The notes under the pieces are model-generated. The model did no database searches and was not told the origin of the DNA. It was given only the letters and a program-made list of their open reading frames with translations. A DNA stretch of 64,000 nt from UBA2334 sp964396895 (GTDB lineage: Bacteria; Pseudomonadota; Gammaproteobacteria; Burkholderiales; Burkholderiaceae_C): the NCBI GenBank assembly GCA_964396895.1, contig CAYNGJ010000004.1, positions 183,659-247,658 of the forward strand, given 5' to 3'. Both the position numbers and the translations under genes were made by a program. Shown piece after piece: positions 44,661 to 52,805 of the stretch; within the stretch, counting starts at the first letter, position 1; each line of letters opens with the position of its first letter.

Positions 44661-45184
44661 TTTACATTGATGGTGATGCGTTCACTCAACACCACTGGGT
44701 GATGGGGAATGTGGTTTTGGTCGGCCAGCAGCAGCTGCAGGGTGTGGGGACCGGTCGGCAATTCCAGGGTGGTTTCGGTTTGGCCGGCACCGAAGTGGCG
44801 GTGGCTGTTGTCGGCTGGCAAGGGGGCGTTGGTGTCGATATTCGCCACGTCCACCAGCAGGTGGTGGTGGCCCGTGCCTGCTTTTTCGACCCCGGCGGGG
44901 GCCACACCCATGCCGCTCAGGCCAAACTGGACCCGCACGGGGTTGCCCACCACGTCACCGTTTTTCAGGTTGATGAAATACACCTTGGCCATGCCAGGGG
45001 CCGCCACTTTTTGATACCCCGAACCCAGCATGGGCTGGCTTGGACTGAGCTGGGCAGGTGCTGTGGGTGCACCACCGCCCATGCTGGCGTGCTGAGCGCC
45101 GTGGCGGTGGCCGTGCATGGCACCGCAACCCGACAACAGTGCCACGGAGATGGCGGCCAAGACTGACAATCGAGCGCGGATCAT
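44657..45184 (-). CDS. DUF4399 lipoprotein, paralogue A
   Basis: A 175-aa predicted lipoprotein. The signal peptide ends in LLSGC with Cys near residue 20, then a His/Gly-rich stretch (GAMHGHRHGAQH). The DUF4399 domain (about 70-175) has the conserved KVYFINLKNGDVV, GTGHHHLLVD and HFGAGQTETTLELPTGPHTLQLLLADQ segments. The function is unknown; the conserved His residues suggest metal binding. Paralogue B lies 373 bp upstream on the same strand. Confidence 0.85.
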   Translation of the reverse strand: MIRARLSVLAAISVALLSGCGAMHGHRHGAQHASMGGGAPTAPAQLSPSQPMLGSGYQKVAAPGMAKVYFINLKNGDVVGNPVRVQFGLSGMGVAPAGVEKAGTGHHHLLVDVANIDTNAPLPADNSHRHFGAGQTETTLELPTGPHTLQLLLADQNHIPHHPVVLSERITINVK

Positions 45185-45286
45185 GAGAGTCTCCTGAAAG
45201 TGGTGATGGACACACGCAGTGTGCGCGCTGTGCAATACCCATGATCACAGCATGCCTTGTCATCCCCTGGAGATGTGGTGCGGGAC

Positions 45287-45410
45287 TCAGGCCTCAGGTT
45301 TGTTCCCCAGTTTGCTTCTGGCCGCCACGGAGGTGACGGGCGCTCAGAGGCCGGCGCGCGTGGGGTCCTTCTTTGGATGTTCTCTCGCTGCTTTGTTCAC
45401 CGTTGGCCAT
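45287..45410 (-). pseudogene. Frameshifted relic of the small basic gene found intact at 46590-46742
   Basis: From ATG 45410 the frame reads MANGEQSSERTSKEG, aligning with MAKGEQRSEKMSKKP of the intact copy. It then slips out of frame, while the homologous end VTSVAARSKLGNKPEA is found in another frame, closing at TGA 45287. Length is 124 bp against 153 bp, a net loss of 29 bp, so the frame is broken. It sits between the two DUF4399 paralogues, showing that a two-gene unit was duplicated. Confidence 0.75.
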
Positions 45411-45557
45411 CAAGTCACCCTGCCAGCACTTTCGGCGTCTGTGGCGTTGGCCTCACCGTTCAACGACGTTGAGGGGTGAGATTGATTTGCTGCTGAATAT
45501 ATCGCCGCTGAATGGGGCCTGTTCACTGTCGCGTCCGCTCGGTCTGGGTCGGTGACG

Positions 45558-46055
45558 TCACTGCACCAGGATGGTGATGCGCTCGCTCATCACGGCGGGG
45601 TGGTAAGAAATGTGGTTGGGGTCAGCCAGCAGCAGCTGCAGGGTGTGGGCACCAGGGGCCAGATCCAGCTGGATTTCGGTTTGCCCCGCGCCGAAGTGCT
45701 GGTGATTGGCATCGACGGGCAGTGTGGCGTTGAGGTCTACCGCTGGCACGTTGACCAGCAGGAGGTGGTGCCACGAGGGCGTGCTGGCAGCCACTGGTGC
45801 CGCGCCCATGCGCAACAAGCCCACCTTGATCTTGACAGGGCGACTGACCAAGTCACCCTGTTTCAGGTTCACGAAGTAGGGCAAGGTGCCTGGGGGGGCC
45901 GGCAGCTTGGCATATCCCGTGGCCAGGATGGGCTGGCTGGTCGAGATGTGTGTGGGTGTGTTGGGTGGTGCACTGGGGATGGCCTGGCCACCTGTGCTGA
46001 CCAAGCAACCCGACAGCACCGCAGAAGTCAATGAGATCAGGCAGAAAAAACGCAT
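45558..46055 (-). CDS. DUF4399 lipoprotein, paralogue B
   Basis: A 165-aa paralogue of the protein at 44657-45184. The lipobox LSGC gives Cys near residue 17. Domain segments are PYFVNLKQGDLVSRPVKIKV, SWHHLLLVNVPAVD (one of the His residues of paralogue A is missing) and HFGAGQTEIQLDLAPGAHTLQLLLAD. The start follows RefSeq-like length. It is likely to have arisen by tandem duplication, with divergence mostly in the N-terminal half. Confidence 0.85.
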   Translation of the reverse strand: MRFFCLISLTSAVLSGCLVSTGGQAIPSAPPNTPTHISTSQPILATGYAKLPAPPGTLPYFVNLKQGDLVSRPVKIKVGLLRMGAAPVAASTPSWHHLLLVNVPAVDLNATLPVDANHQHFGAGQTEIQLDLAPGAHTLQLLLADPNHISYHPAVMSERITILVQ

Positions 46056-46109
46056 GGGGTGTGGGAAGAACAGGCCTGAGGGTAAGGAGGTACTGGCGCA
46101 AACGACGAT

Positions 46110-46496
46110 TCAGGCCATGGAATGCAGGCCGATGGTGTTGCCCTCTGTGTCTTGCACGATGGCGATGTGACCGTATTCACCGATGCCCATTTTGGGTTGA
46201 CAGACCACACCTCCCGCGCCAGCCACACGGCCAGCCTCTGCAGCGCAGTCTGCGCAGGAAAAATACACCAGCGTCCCGCCGTCACTGGGCGGCTTCATGC
46301 CCGACTTGACCAAGGCGCCTGTCGCCCCCGGTGCGTCCAGCATGGGGAAGGCTTGCATTTCCATGTCCATGCCGGGCGGGGTGACCAGGGGGGTCAACGT
46401 CTGGCGGAACACCGCTTCGTAAAACGCCTTGGCCCTGGCCATGTCACTCACATAAATTTCGAACCAACCAACGGGATTTCGAGTAACGGTGGTCAT
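46110..46496 (-). CDS. VOC-family (glyoxalase-like) protein
   Basis: A 128-aa vicinal-oxygen-chelate protein with two beta-alpha-beta-beta-beta modules: VGWFEIYVSDMARAKAFYEAVF at the N-terminus and LVYFSCADCAAEAGRVAGAGG with IGEYGHIAIVQDTEGNTIGLHS at the C-terminus. Glu/His metal positions of glyoxalase I are only partly conserved, so the substrate is unknown. The ATG at 46496 (MTTVTRNPVGWFEIY) is the family start. It sits between the small basic gene and DUF4399 paralogue B. Confidence 0.88.
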   Translation of the reverse strand: MTTVTRNPVGWFEIYVSDMARAKAFYEAVFRQTLTPLVTPPGMDMEMQAFPMLDAPGATGALVKSGMKPPSDGGTLVYFSCADCAAEAGRVAGAGGVVCQPKMGIGEYGHIAIVQDTEGNTIGLHSMA

Positions 46497-46589
46497 GTCA
46501 GAGCCTTTCGGTGGTGGGACGCACAACAGGTCACGGCAGCAGCGCCGTGGGGGAATACACGGGGAGCCGATGTGGCGCAAGCGTGCGGC

Positions 46590-46742
46590 TCAGGCTCCCG
46601 GTTTGTTCTTCAGCTTGCCTTTGACCGCCACGGACGTGACGGGCGGTACTGGGCGGTCAGAGGCCAGGGGGGGTTTGGGGAGCGAGGTGTCCTTTTTCGG
46701 CTTCTTGGACATTTTTTCGCTGCGTTGTTCGCCTTTTGCCAT
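46590..46742 (-). CDS. Small basic protein, intact member of a duplicated pair
   Basis: A 50-aa, highly basic protein: MAKGEQRSEKMSKKPKKDTS, a Pro-rich middle and the end TSVAVKGKLKNKPGA. No signal or membrane segment is present; it could bind nucleic acid. A frameshifted copy at 45287-45410 keeps the same start and end, which supports the reading frame as a real gene. GGAGG lies about 8 nt upstream of the ATG at 46742. The function is unknown. Confidence 0.65.
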   Translation of the reverse strand: MAKGEQRSEKMSKKPKKDTSLPKPPLASDRPVPPVTSVAVKGKLKNKPGA

Positions 46743-46866
46743 GGTGCCTCCGGGAGGAATATCGGGTTGGTCAATGCTGAATCAGCAGTCAGGAGGTGAA
46801 TGGTACATCTGACGGGCACTGATGTGCAGGGAGCGCAGGTGTCGCTGCCGCAGGAGCGTGCCAGCC

Positions 46867-47148
46867 TCAGTGTTCGATGTCCACCCCCTGGACGAACGCC
46901 ACATGCCCTTTGATTTCTTCGGCATCGGGTTTGGGGTCGGGGTAATACCAAGCGGCATTGGCCTTCAACTCGCCATTGACCAGCAGCGAGTAGTAGTGAG
47001 CCTGACCTTTCCACTTGCAGGTTGTGCGGTGGTTGCTGAAGGTGACGTAGTCGCGGTTCAGACTGGCTTCGGGGAAATAGTGATTGCCTTCCAGCACCAC
47101 TGTGGTGGGACTCTCGGCAATGATGACGTTGTTCCAGATGGCTTTCAT
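46867..47148 (-). CDS. DUF427 protein
   Basis: A 93-aa protein: MKAIWNNVIIAESPTTVVLEGNHYF, then YVTFSNHRTTCKWKGQAHYYSL and AAWYYPDPKPDAEEIKGHVAF, the conserved blocks of DUF427. The family is a single-domain beta-rich fold of unknown function, with conserved Trp, Cys and Tyr positions. The ATG overlaps the stop of the potassium channel gene (ATGA), so the two are co-translated. Confidence 0.92.
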   Translation of the reverse strand: MKAIWNNVIIAESPTTVVLEGNHYFPEASLNRDYVTFSNHRTTCKWKGQAHYYSLLVNGELKANAAWYYPDPKPDAEEIKGHVAFVQGVDIEH

Positions 47149-48047
47149 GGGGGGCCTGGTGGGTGTGGTGTCACCGCGTGCGCGGCGGGTTCGGTGTCTC
47201 TGCGGTATTCCGGCAAGGCGTGGCCGCAATGTCTGCAATAGCGATCATCGGGGGCCAGGCCTTCTGCCAGGCATTGGGGGCAACTGCGGGTGGTGACCGG
47301 TTGGCCGGTGTGTTGGGCGCTCACCATTTCGGCGGTGACAATGCCTGTGGGCACGGCCAGCACGCCCCAGCCCATCAGCATCATGACCGAGGCCAGCAGG
47401 CGCCCCAGGTCTGTCTTGGGCGTGATGTCGCCAAAGCCCACGGTGGTGATGGTGGTGATGGCCCAGTACACGCCCACCGGAATGCTGGTGTAGCCGTTCT
47501 GCGGGCCTTCCACCACGTACATCAGCGTGCCAATGACCATCACCACCATGAGCACGGCCGACAGGAATACCAGGATTTTTCGGCGGCTGGCCCGCAACGC
47601 CCGCCCCAGGTGCGTGTACTCCGCCACGTAGTGCGTGAGCTTGAACACCCGAAACACGCGCAGCAGGCGGAACACCCGCACGTCGATGAGCGCATGTAAC
47701 TCCGGCACCAACAAAGCCAGGTAGGTGGGCAGGATGGCCAGCAGGTCCACCACCCCGAAAAAGCTGCGCGCATAGGCCCAAGGGTGGGGGGCGCACCAGA
47801 GGCGCGCCAAATATTCGAGCGTGAAAATCACGGTGAACACCCACTCCAGCCCCCACAACAGGGTGTGGTGCTGTTGGGCGATGGACGCCACACTGTCCAG
47901 CACCACCACGACCAGGGACATGAGGATGGCCGCGATCAGCCACTCGTCAAACCGCCTGCCCGCGCGCGTGTCGGCCTCGAAAATGATGGTGTAAAGCCGC
48001 TGCCTCGCCGTGGCTGGCTGGGGGGACTGGGCAGGGGCGGGTGTCAT
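47145..48047 (-). CDS. Voltage-gated-type potassium channel with zinc-ribbon tail
   Basis: A 300-aa six-helix ion transporter. S1 begins near residue 35 and the S4-like helix carries regularly spaced Arg (DVRVFRLLRVFRVFKL near 123-138). The pore has the K+ selectivity filter TVGFGD near 201-206. The cytoplasmic C-terminus contains a zinc ribbon, CPQC and CRHC near 253-272, which is not usual for small Kv-like channels. It probably conducts K+ across the inner membrane. It is translationally coupled to DUF427. Confidence 0.92.
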   Translation of the reverse strand: MTPAPAQSPQPATARQRLYTIIFEADTRAGRRFDEWLIAAILMSLVVVVLDSVASIAQQHHTLLWGLEWVFTVIFTLEYLARLWCAPHPWAYARSFFGVVDLLAILPTYLALLVPELHALIDVRVFRLLRVFRVFKLTHYVAEYTHLGRALRASRRKILVFLSAVLMVVMVIGTLMYVVEGPQNGYTSIPVGVYWAITTITTVGFGDITPKTDLGRLLASVMMLMGWGVLAVPTGIVTAEMVSAQHTGQPVTTRSCPQCLAEGLAPDDRYCRHCGHALPEYRRDTEPAAHAVTPHPPGPP

Positions 48048-48071
48048 GGGTGGGTGGCGACCAGCAAAGTT

Positions 48072-48488
48072 TCAGGCGTCAGCCCGCCAACCTTGCACCA
48101 GGGCACCCAGGCCAATGCCGGCCAGCGCCCACAGCAAATCCCAGTTGCCGGTGCCCAGTCCGGCAATGGCGGGGCCGGGGCACACGCCGCACAGGCCCCA
48201 GCCCACGCCGAACAGCGCGGCGCCCCTGGCGGTGTCGCGGTTCCAGGTGGCGGGGTGGGGGTGAAAGTGGTCGTCCAGCAATGGGCGGCGCATCAGCCGG
48301 GGTGCCAGTTGGTAGCCCAGCAGCGCCACCACCACCGCGCCGCCCATGACCAGCATCAGTCCCAGGTCCTGAAACAGCAGAAAGCCCAGCACCACCTGTG
48401 GCTGAACCATGGTGGACAACGACAAGCCAAAGCCAAACAGCGCGCCGGCCAGCAGCGTGACCAGCCCCTTGCCCAGTGCGGGGCTCAT
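48072..48488 (-). CDS. YeeE/YedE-family membrane protein, second half
   Basis: A 138-aa membrane protein with four hydrophobic segments. The motif LCGVCPGPAIAGLGTG near 99-114 is the signature Cys region of the DUF6691/YedE C-terminal half. With the upstream protein it forms a two-part version of YeeE, a transporter for thiosulfate or other sulfur compounds. The start overlaps the upstream stop (ATGA). Confidence 0.9.
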   Translation of the reverse strand: MSPALGKGLVTLLAGALFGFGLSLSTMVQPQVVLGFLLFQDLGLMLVMGGAVVVALLGYQLAPRLMRRPLLDDHFHPHPATWNRDTARGAALFGVGWGLCGVCPGPAIAGLGTGNWDLLWALAGIGLGALVQGWRADA

Positions 48489-48967
48489 GCCTGGCCTCCC
48501 ATCAGCCGGACAAACACGTTGGCCGTGACAAAGGCCGTGGCCATGAAAGTGAGCACCGCCATGAGCGAGGGCCACTGCAGCCAACCCAGGCCACAGATAC
48601 CGTGGCCCGAGGTGCAGCCATTGCCCAGCCGTGCGCCGTAGCCCACCCAAAACCCACCCAGCAGCAACTGCCATGCGGGCAAGCCGGTGGACTGGGGTGC
48701 GGCGTCCGCCCAGCCCAGCCACCACACGGTGGCCCCCAGGACCAGACCAGCGGCGTACACCAGACGCCAGCCGCGGGACCCCACGAAACGTGGCTGCTGG
48801 AAGAACGGGCGCTGCACCACAAATGACCAAGTGCTGGAGAACACCGTGCTCATACCGCCCACGCGGCCAGTGAAGACAAACAGCAACGCCACGCCGGTGC
48901 CAATCAGCAGGCCACCCAGCAGGTAGTGCTGCCAGCCGAGGGGAAACAGGGAAAGCAATGGGGTCAT
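48485..48967 (-). CDS. YeeE/YedE-family membrane protein, first half
   Basis: A 160-aa membrane protein with about four hydrophobic segments. The signature GARLGNGCTSGHGICGLG near 110-127 carries the two conserved Cys residues of YeeE/YedE transporters. It is paired with the following gene; the two halves together equal a full YeeE. Sulfur-compound import is the likely role. It overlaps the methyltransferase stop by 4 nt, so all three are in one operon. Confidence 0.9.
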   Translation of the reverse strand: MTPLLSLFPLGWQHYLLGGLLIGTGVALLFVFTGRVGGMSTVFSSTWSFVVQRPFFQQPRFVGSRGWRLVYAAGLVLGATVWWLGWADAAPQSTGLPAWQLLLGGFWVGYGARLGNGCTSGHGICGLGWLQWPSLMAVLTFMATAFVTANVFVRLMGGQA

Positions 48968-49593
48968 GGGGCGGGATTATCGGGCTGTGCCCACACCAGC
49001 AGCAGGTTGTTGGCGGGCATGGCATGGCGCTGTGGCCCCCGCAGGCCTGCGCGCTGCGCGTGTTCGGTCACGTCGTTCAGGTGGCGGACCCCCCAGGTGG
49101 GGTCTTGCGCGCGCAGGCTCTGGTCAAACGCCAGGTTGCCCGGGGACGTGGGCACGCCGACTTCCAGGAACGGGCCGTACACCACCAGCACACCGCCCGG
49201 GGCCAGGTGGCGGGCGGCCAGCCGCATCAGCCCGGCGCAGGTGGCCCAGGGCGAAATGTGCAGCATGTTGGCGCAAAAAATGGCGTCAAAGGTCGGCGCA
49301 CTGCCAGTCCAGGGCGGGGCCAGCACGTCCAGTCGCAGGGGTGGGCGCACATTGGCCAGCCCCGCCTGGGCCGCCCGGGCGGCGATGGCGGGCAGCATGT
49401 CGGCATTGAAATCGGTGGGTTGCCAGTGCCAGCCGGGCAGGCCTTGGGCGAAGCAGGCGGCGTGCTGGCCGGTGCCGGATGCCACCTCCAACGCATGGCC
49501 CTGGGGCGGCAGCACCCGGCGCAGGGTGTCCAAAATGGCGTGCTGGTTGCGCTCGGCGGCGGGGCTGAAGGGCAGGGGGTCGGGCGTGTTCAT
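48964..49593 (-). CDS. DUF938 SAM-dependent methyltransferase
   Basis: A 209-aa class I methyltransferase of the DUF938 family. N-terminal MNTPDPLPFSPAAERNQHAIL is conserved. The SAM-binding motif I is LEVASGTGQHAACFA near 36-50, with PTDFN as motif II and FDAIFCANMLHISPW near 102-116. The substrate is unknown. It leads the YeeE/YedE pair on the minus strand and is divergent from the LRR-kinase gene, 60 bp away. Confidence 0.92.
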   Translation of the reverse strand: MNTPDPLPFSPAAERNQHAILDTLRRVLPPQGHALEVASGTGQHAACFAQGLPGWHWQPTDFNADMLPAIAARAAQAGLANVRPPLRLDVLAPPWTGSAPTFDAIFCANMLHISPWATCAGLMRLAARHLAPGGVLVVYGPFLEVGVPTSPGNLAFDQSLRAQDPTWGVRHLNDVTEHAQRAGLRGPQRHAMPANNLLLVWAQPDNPAP

Positions 49594-49653
49594 GGGCCAC
49601 ACCATAGCCAATCTGCACGCCCACTGCGGCAGCCCTGTTGGCCAGCACAGACA

Positions 49654-51000
49654 ATGCCGCCCATGCACACCCTTGAACAATTGCGCAGTGGCGCGCTGGC
49701 AGGCATTCGCCGTCTCGACCTGACCTGTGGCCTGACCGCCTTGCCACCCGAAGTGTTTGACCTGGCCGACACACTGGAGGTGCTCAACCTCAGCGGCAAC
49801 CGCCTGACCGAGCTGCCCCACGACCTGCCACGCCTGCACCGCCTGAAGGTGGTGTTTGCATCTGACAACCCCTTCACCCACCTGCCCGAGGTGCTGGGCG
49901 ATTGCGCTTTGCTGGAGATGGTGGGCTTCAAGGCCTGCCGCGTTCAGCACGTGCCCGAGGCGGCTCTGCCACCCAAGCTGCGCTGGCTCACGTTGACCGA
50001 TAACTGCATTTCAACGCTGCCGAGCAACATGGGCAATCATTCGTTGCTGCAAAAATTGATGCTGGCTGGCAACCAGCTCACCCACCTGCCCGACAGCCTG
50101 GCGCAGGCGCACCGCTTGGAGCTGATCCGCCTGTCGGCCAACCGCCTCACGCAACTTCCCGGCTGGCTGACCGAACTGCCCGCCCTGGCATGGCTCGCGC
50201 TGTCGGGCAACCCGCTGGGCTGGTCGACCGTGGCGCCAGCCCAGCCCCTGCCCACCGTGGCGTGGTCGCAGTTGCGGCTGGACGGTGTGCTGGGTGAGGG
50301 CGCGTCGGGCCGCATCCACCGCGTGCACCCAACCGGTTCGGCGTCTGGTGCCGAAGTGCCCAGTGCGCTCAAGCTGTTCAAAGGCGCGGTCACCAGCGAC
50401 GGCCTGCCCGAGCACGAACTGGCCGCCTGCCGCGCCGCCGGACAGCACCCCGCGCTGTGCACGCCCCATGCTGAACTGGTCGGGCATCCGCAAGGCCTGG
50501 CCGGTTTGCTGCTGCCGCTCATTCCCGCCAGCCACACCAACCTGGCTGGGCCGCCCAGCCTGGACAGCTGCACCCGCGATGTGTACCCCAACGACCTGCG
50601 CTTGGCCCCCGGCGCCGCGCTGCACCTGGCCCGCCAGATGGCTGGGGCGTTGGCCCACCTGCACGCCCAGGGCGTGCTGCACGGTGACTTTTACGCCCAC
50701 AACATGCTGTGGAACCCGGTCAGCGGGCAGGCCACGCTGAGCGACTTCGGTGCCGCCACCCTGCTGCCCGTGCACGACCCGGCCTTGCGCCGTGCGCTGC
50801 AGGCGCTGGATGCGCGGGCGTTTGGGCTTTGGCTGCAAGAGTTGCTGCCGCTGGTGTCGCCCGATGATGCGCTGCACTTGCCGAACCGCGCACACCTGTC
50901 AGCCGTCAACGGGTTGGCACAGGCCTGCCAAGCACCCGTGCCAGCACAGCGGCCCACCATGGCGGAGGTGGTGGAGGCGATGGAGGGGTTTGGACGATAG
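49654..51000 (+). CDS. Leucine-rich repeat protein fused to a protein kinase domain
   Basis: A 448-aa soluble protein. Seven or so LRR units occupy about residues 15-205 (LEVLNLSGNRLTELPHDLP and similar). The kinase-like domain covers about 210-445: glycine loop LGEGASGRIH near 213, Lys in ALKLFK, catalytic-loop HGDFYAHN with D345 (HGD in place of HRD) and DFG near 364-366. It lacks a signal peptide or membrane helix. Such LRR-kinases occur sporadically in Pseudomonadota; targets are unknown. A second ATG at 49663 is possible. Confidence 0.9.
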   Translation: MPPMHTLEQLRSGALAGIRRLDLTCGLTALPPEVFDLADTLEVLNLSGNRLTELPHDLPRLHRLKVVFASDNPFTHLPEVLGDCALLEMVGFKACRVQHVPEAALPPKLRWLTLTDNCISTLPSNMGNHSLLQKLMLAGNQLTHLPDSLAQAHRLELIRLSANRLTQLPGWLTELPALAWLALSGNPLGWSTVAPAQPLPTVAWSQLRLDGVLGEGASGRIHRVHPTGSASGAEVPSALKLFKGAVTSDGLPEHELAACRAAGQHPALCTPHAELVGHPQGLAGLLLPLIPASHTNLAGPPSLDSCTRDVYPNDLRLAPGAALHLARQMAGALAHLHAQGVLHGDFYAHNMLWNPVSGQATLSDFGAATLLPVHDPALRRALQALDARAFGLWLQELLPLVSPDDALHLPNRAHLSAVNGLAQACQAPVPAQRPTMAEVVEAMEGFGR

Positions 51001-51042
51001 CGGGGTCTGCCGGCGCGGCCCACGGCCAGATGGCCCCGGGCG

Positions 51043-51993
51043 TCAGGGTTGCAACCGCACGCGCCAGTGGGTGCCGTCGACCAGCACGGCGCAGGCGCCA
51101 CCGGGCAGTGGCAGCAGCCGCGCCACGCGTTCGGGCAGGGGCACCGGTTCGGCCAGGGTTTGCCATTGGCCCGGTGACTGCCAGCGCACGGCCTGCAGGG
51201 CGCGGTGTGTCATGTCGGGCAGCACGGTGGTGGGGCGCTCGCCGGCCACCGGTACCACCACGGCCAGGCGCTGCTCCAGTGCGCCCATGCGGTGGTTGGA
51301 CACATCCAGGTGGCTGGCATAGGGCACCAGCTGGGGTGGACGAAAGTGGTGCAGGGTCAGCACGCCGCCGATGTGTGGGGTGGTCACGCTGGCCACGTCC
51401 AGGTGGCCGTCACCGTCGAAGTCGGCCACCCCCACGGGGTTGAGCCAGCGAAAGCTGGAGCCCGCGTTCGGCCCTCGGGCCACCTCCACCAGTTCGGGCA
51501 TGCCGTTGGCGCCTGCGCGCACGCCCAACACCACCAGGGCTGCGCCTTGCTGTGCGTCGGCTTCGATCAGCAGCAGTTCGTCGCGGCCATCGCCGTCCAG
51601 GTCGTGCAGGCGGGGCACACGGTCTTCAAACACGCGGTTCAGGGGCAAGGTGTGGGTCACGGTGTGCCAGGGGCCACCCGCCACCCGCACCAGCGCCTGC
51701 ACGCTGCCGGCATGCACGCCCGAACCCAGCGCGCCATGGGGGTAGCGGCGGGTGGGCGAGGCCAACCAGGCCCAGGCCACGTCGCGCTGACCCGCCACGG
51801 CCTGGCTGTCGGGAATGCGTTGCGTGGCTGCTGCTGGGAGGGGTTGCAGGGGCGCCACCGTGGGGGCGGCTGGCTCGCAGTGCTGCGGACTGGGTGAGGC
51901 GTGCAAGGCCATGGCATGGCTGGGTTTGACCGGGGTCAGCGCAGCCAGGCCCAGCCAACCGGCGGCCAACAGGACGGAAAATGTGTTGCTCAT
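51043..51993 (-). CDS. Exported FG-GAP/VCBS-repeat protein
   Basis: A 316-aa protein with a signal peptide (residues 1-27, ending PSHA-MA). The mature domain looks like a beta-propeller. Two calcium-binding FG-GAP loops are visible, LHDLDGDGRDELLLIE near 145-160 and VADFDGDGHLDVASV near 195-209. The protein probably resides in the periplasm or on the surface; no ligand is known. The start at 51993 is chosen because the longer frame (to 52227) lacks a signal peptide. Confidence 0.82.
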   Translation of the reverse strand: MSNTFSVLLAAGWLGLAALTPVKPSHAMALHASPSPQHCEPAAPTVAPLQPLPAAATQRIPDSQAVAGQRDVAWAWLASPTRRYPHGALGSGVHAGSVQALVRVAGGPWHTVTHTLPLNRVFEDRVPRLHDLDGDGRDELLLIEADAQQGAALVVLGVRAGANGMPELVEVARGPNAGSSFRWLNPVGVADFDGDGHLDVASVTTPHIGGVLTLHHFRPPQLVPYASHLDVSNHRMGALEQRLAVVVPVAGERPTTVLPDMTHRALQAVRWQSPGQWQTLAEPVPLPERVARLLPLPGGACAVLVDGTHWRVRLQP

Positions 51994-52064
51994 GACTTGG
52001 GTCGCCCGGGCGGCGGGTTTTCTTACACGGGCACCCGCTGCACCCCTGGGATAGCATCCCCCCC

Positions 52065-52760
52065 ATGAGCAGCCACACCGAATGCGTGCACCCCGACACG
52101 CTGTACACCGAAGCCTTTCACCTGGAAGCCCCCCCATTTGCCTTGGCGCGAGACCTGTGGCCACGCAAGCCCGGGGTGTTTTTACGCCTGGTGCCCGAGG
52201 TGACGGCAGAGGCAGGGGCCCCGCCAACCCTGCGTCGCGAATGGGCCAGCGGTCAATTTGGCCTGGTGCCGCCTTGGGTCAAGTCAGCGTCAGACGCCAA
52301 GCTGCGCAGCACCAAGCTGGTGGTGGCGCGGTCGGAAACCGTCACCACGTCCAACAATTTCCGCCACGCCTGGCTCAATGGGCAGCGCTGCATCGTGCCC
52401 GTCATGGCGTTTTTTGAGGACGACTGGCGCAGCGGCAAGGCGGTGCCCACGCGCATTGCGCGGGTCGATGGCAAGCCCATGGGCCTGGCCGGGCTGTGGG
52501 AGCGCTGGGAGAAGGACGGTGAAGTCATTGACAGCTACACGCTGCTGACCGTCAACGCCAACAGCCACGCCCTCATGCACCGCTACCAGCAGGGCGGGGC
52601 CGAAAAGCGCATGCCCGCCATCCTGAATGAAGGTGCCTACGACGCCTGGCTGAGCGCCCACCCCGAGAAAGCCAAAGAGTTTTTGCGCGCCTACCCGGCC
52701 AACTGGCTGCTGGCCAACCCGGTGGAGAAAAAAGGCAGCAAGCCAAAACCTATTTATTGA
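52065..52760 (+). CDS. Atypical SRAP-domain (YedK/HMCES-like) protein
   Basis: A 231-aa protein of the SRAP family, which traps abasic sites in single-stranded DNA through a Cys2 thiazolidine. Recognisable segments are QFGLVPPWVKS, KLVVARSETV, VPVMAFFEDDW and KRMPAILNE. The key residues differ: the N-terminus is MSSHTECVH instead of MCGR, the Asn before ARSE is Val, and the His of the HxRMP motif is Glu. The Glu of the FxE motif remains. Thus the usual covalent chemistry is doubtful. Length is normal. Confidence 0.85.
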   Translation: MSSHTECVHPDTLYTEAFHLEAPPFALARDLWPRKPGVFLRLVPEVTAEAGAPPTLRREWASGQFGLVPPWVKSASDAKLRSTKLVVARSETVTTSNNFRHAWLNGQRCIVPVMAFFEDDWRSGKAVPTRIARVDGKPMGLAGLWERWEKDGEVIDSYTLLTVNANSHALMHRYQQGGAEKRMPAILNEGAYDAWLSAHPEKAKEFLRAYPANWLLANPVEKKGSKPKPIY

Positions 52761-52805
52761 GAGCTGACTTCTCTTGTGCAGTAAGCGCTAGAGGCAGTTT
52801 TTATA
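52759..52805 (+). repeat. Intergenic AT-rich repeat, copy 8
   Basis: GAGAGCTGACTT, middle, GTAAGCGCTAGAGGCAGTTTTTAT. It begins at the SRAP stop codon and ends at the convergent M23 peptidase stop. Confidence 0.6.
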
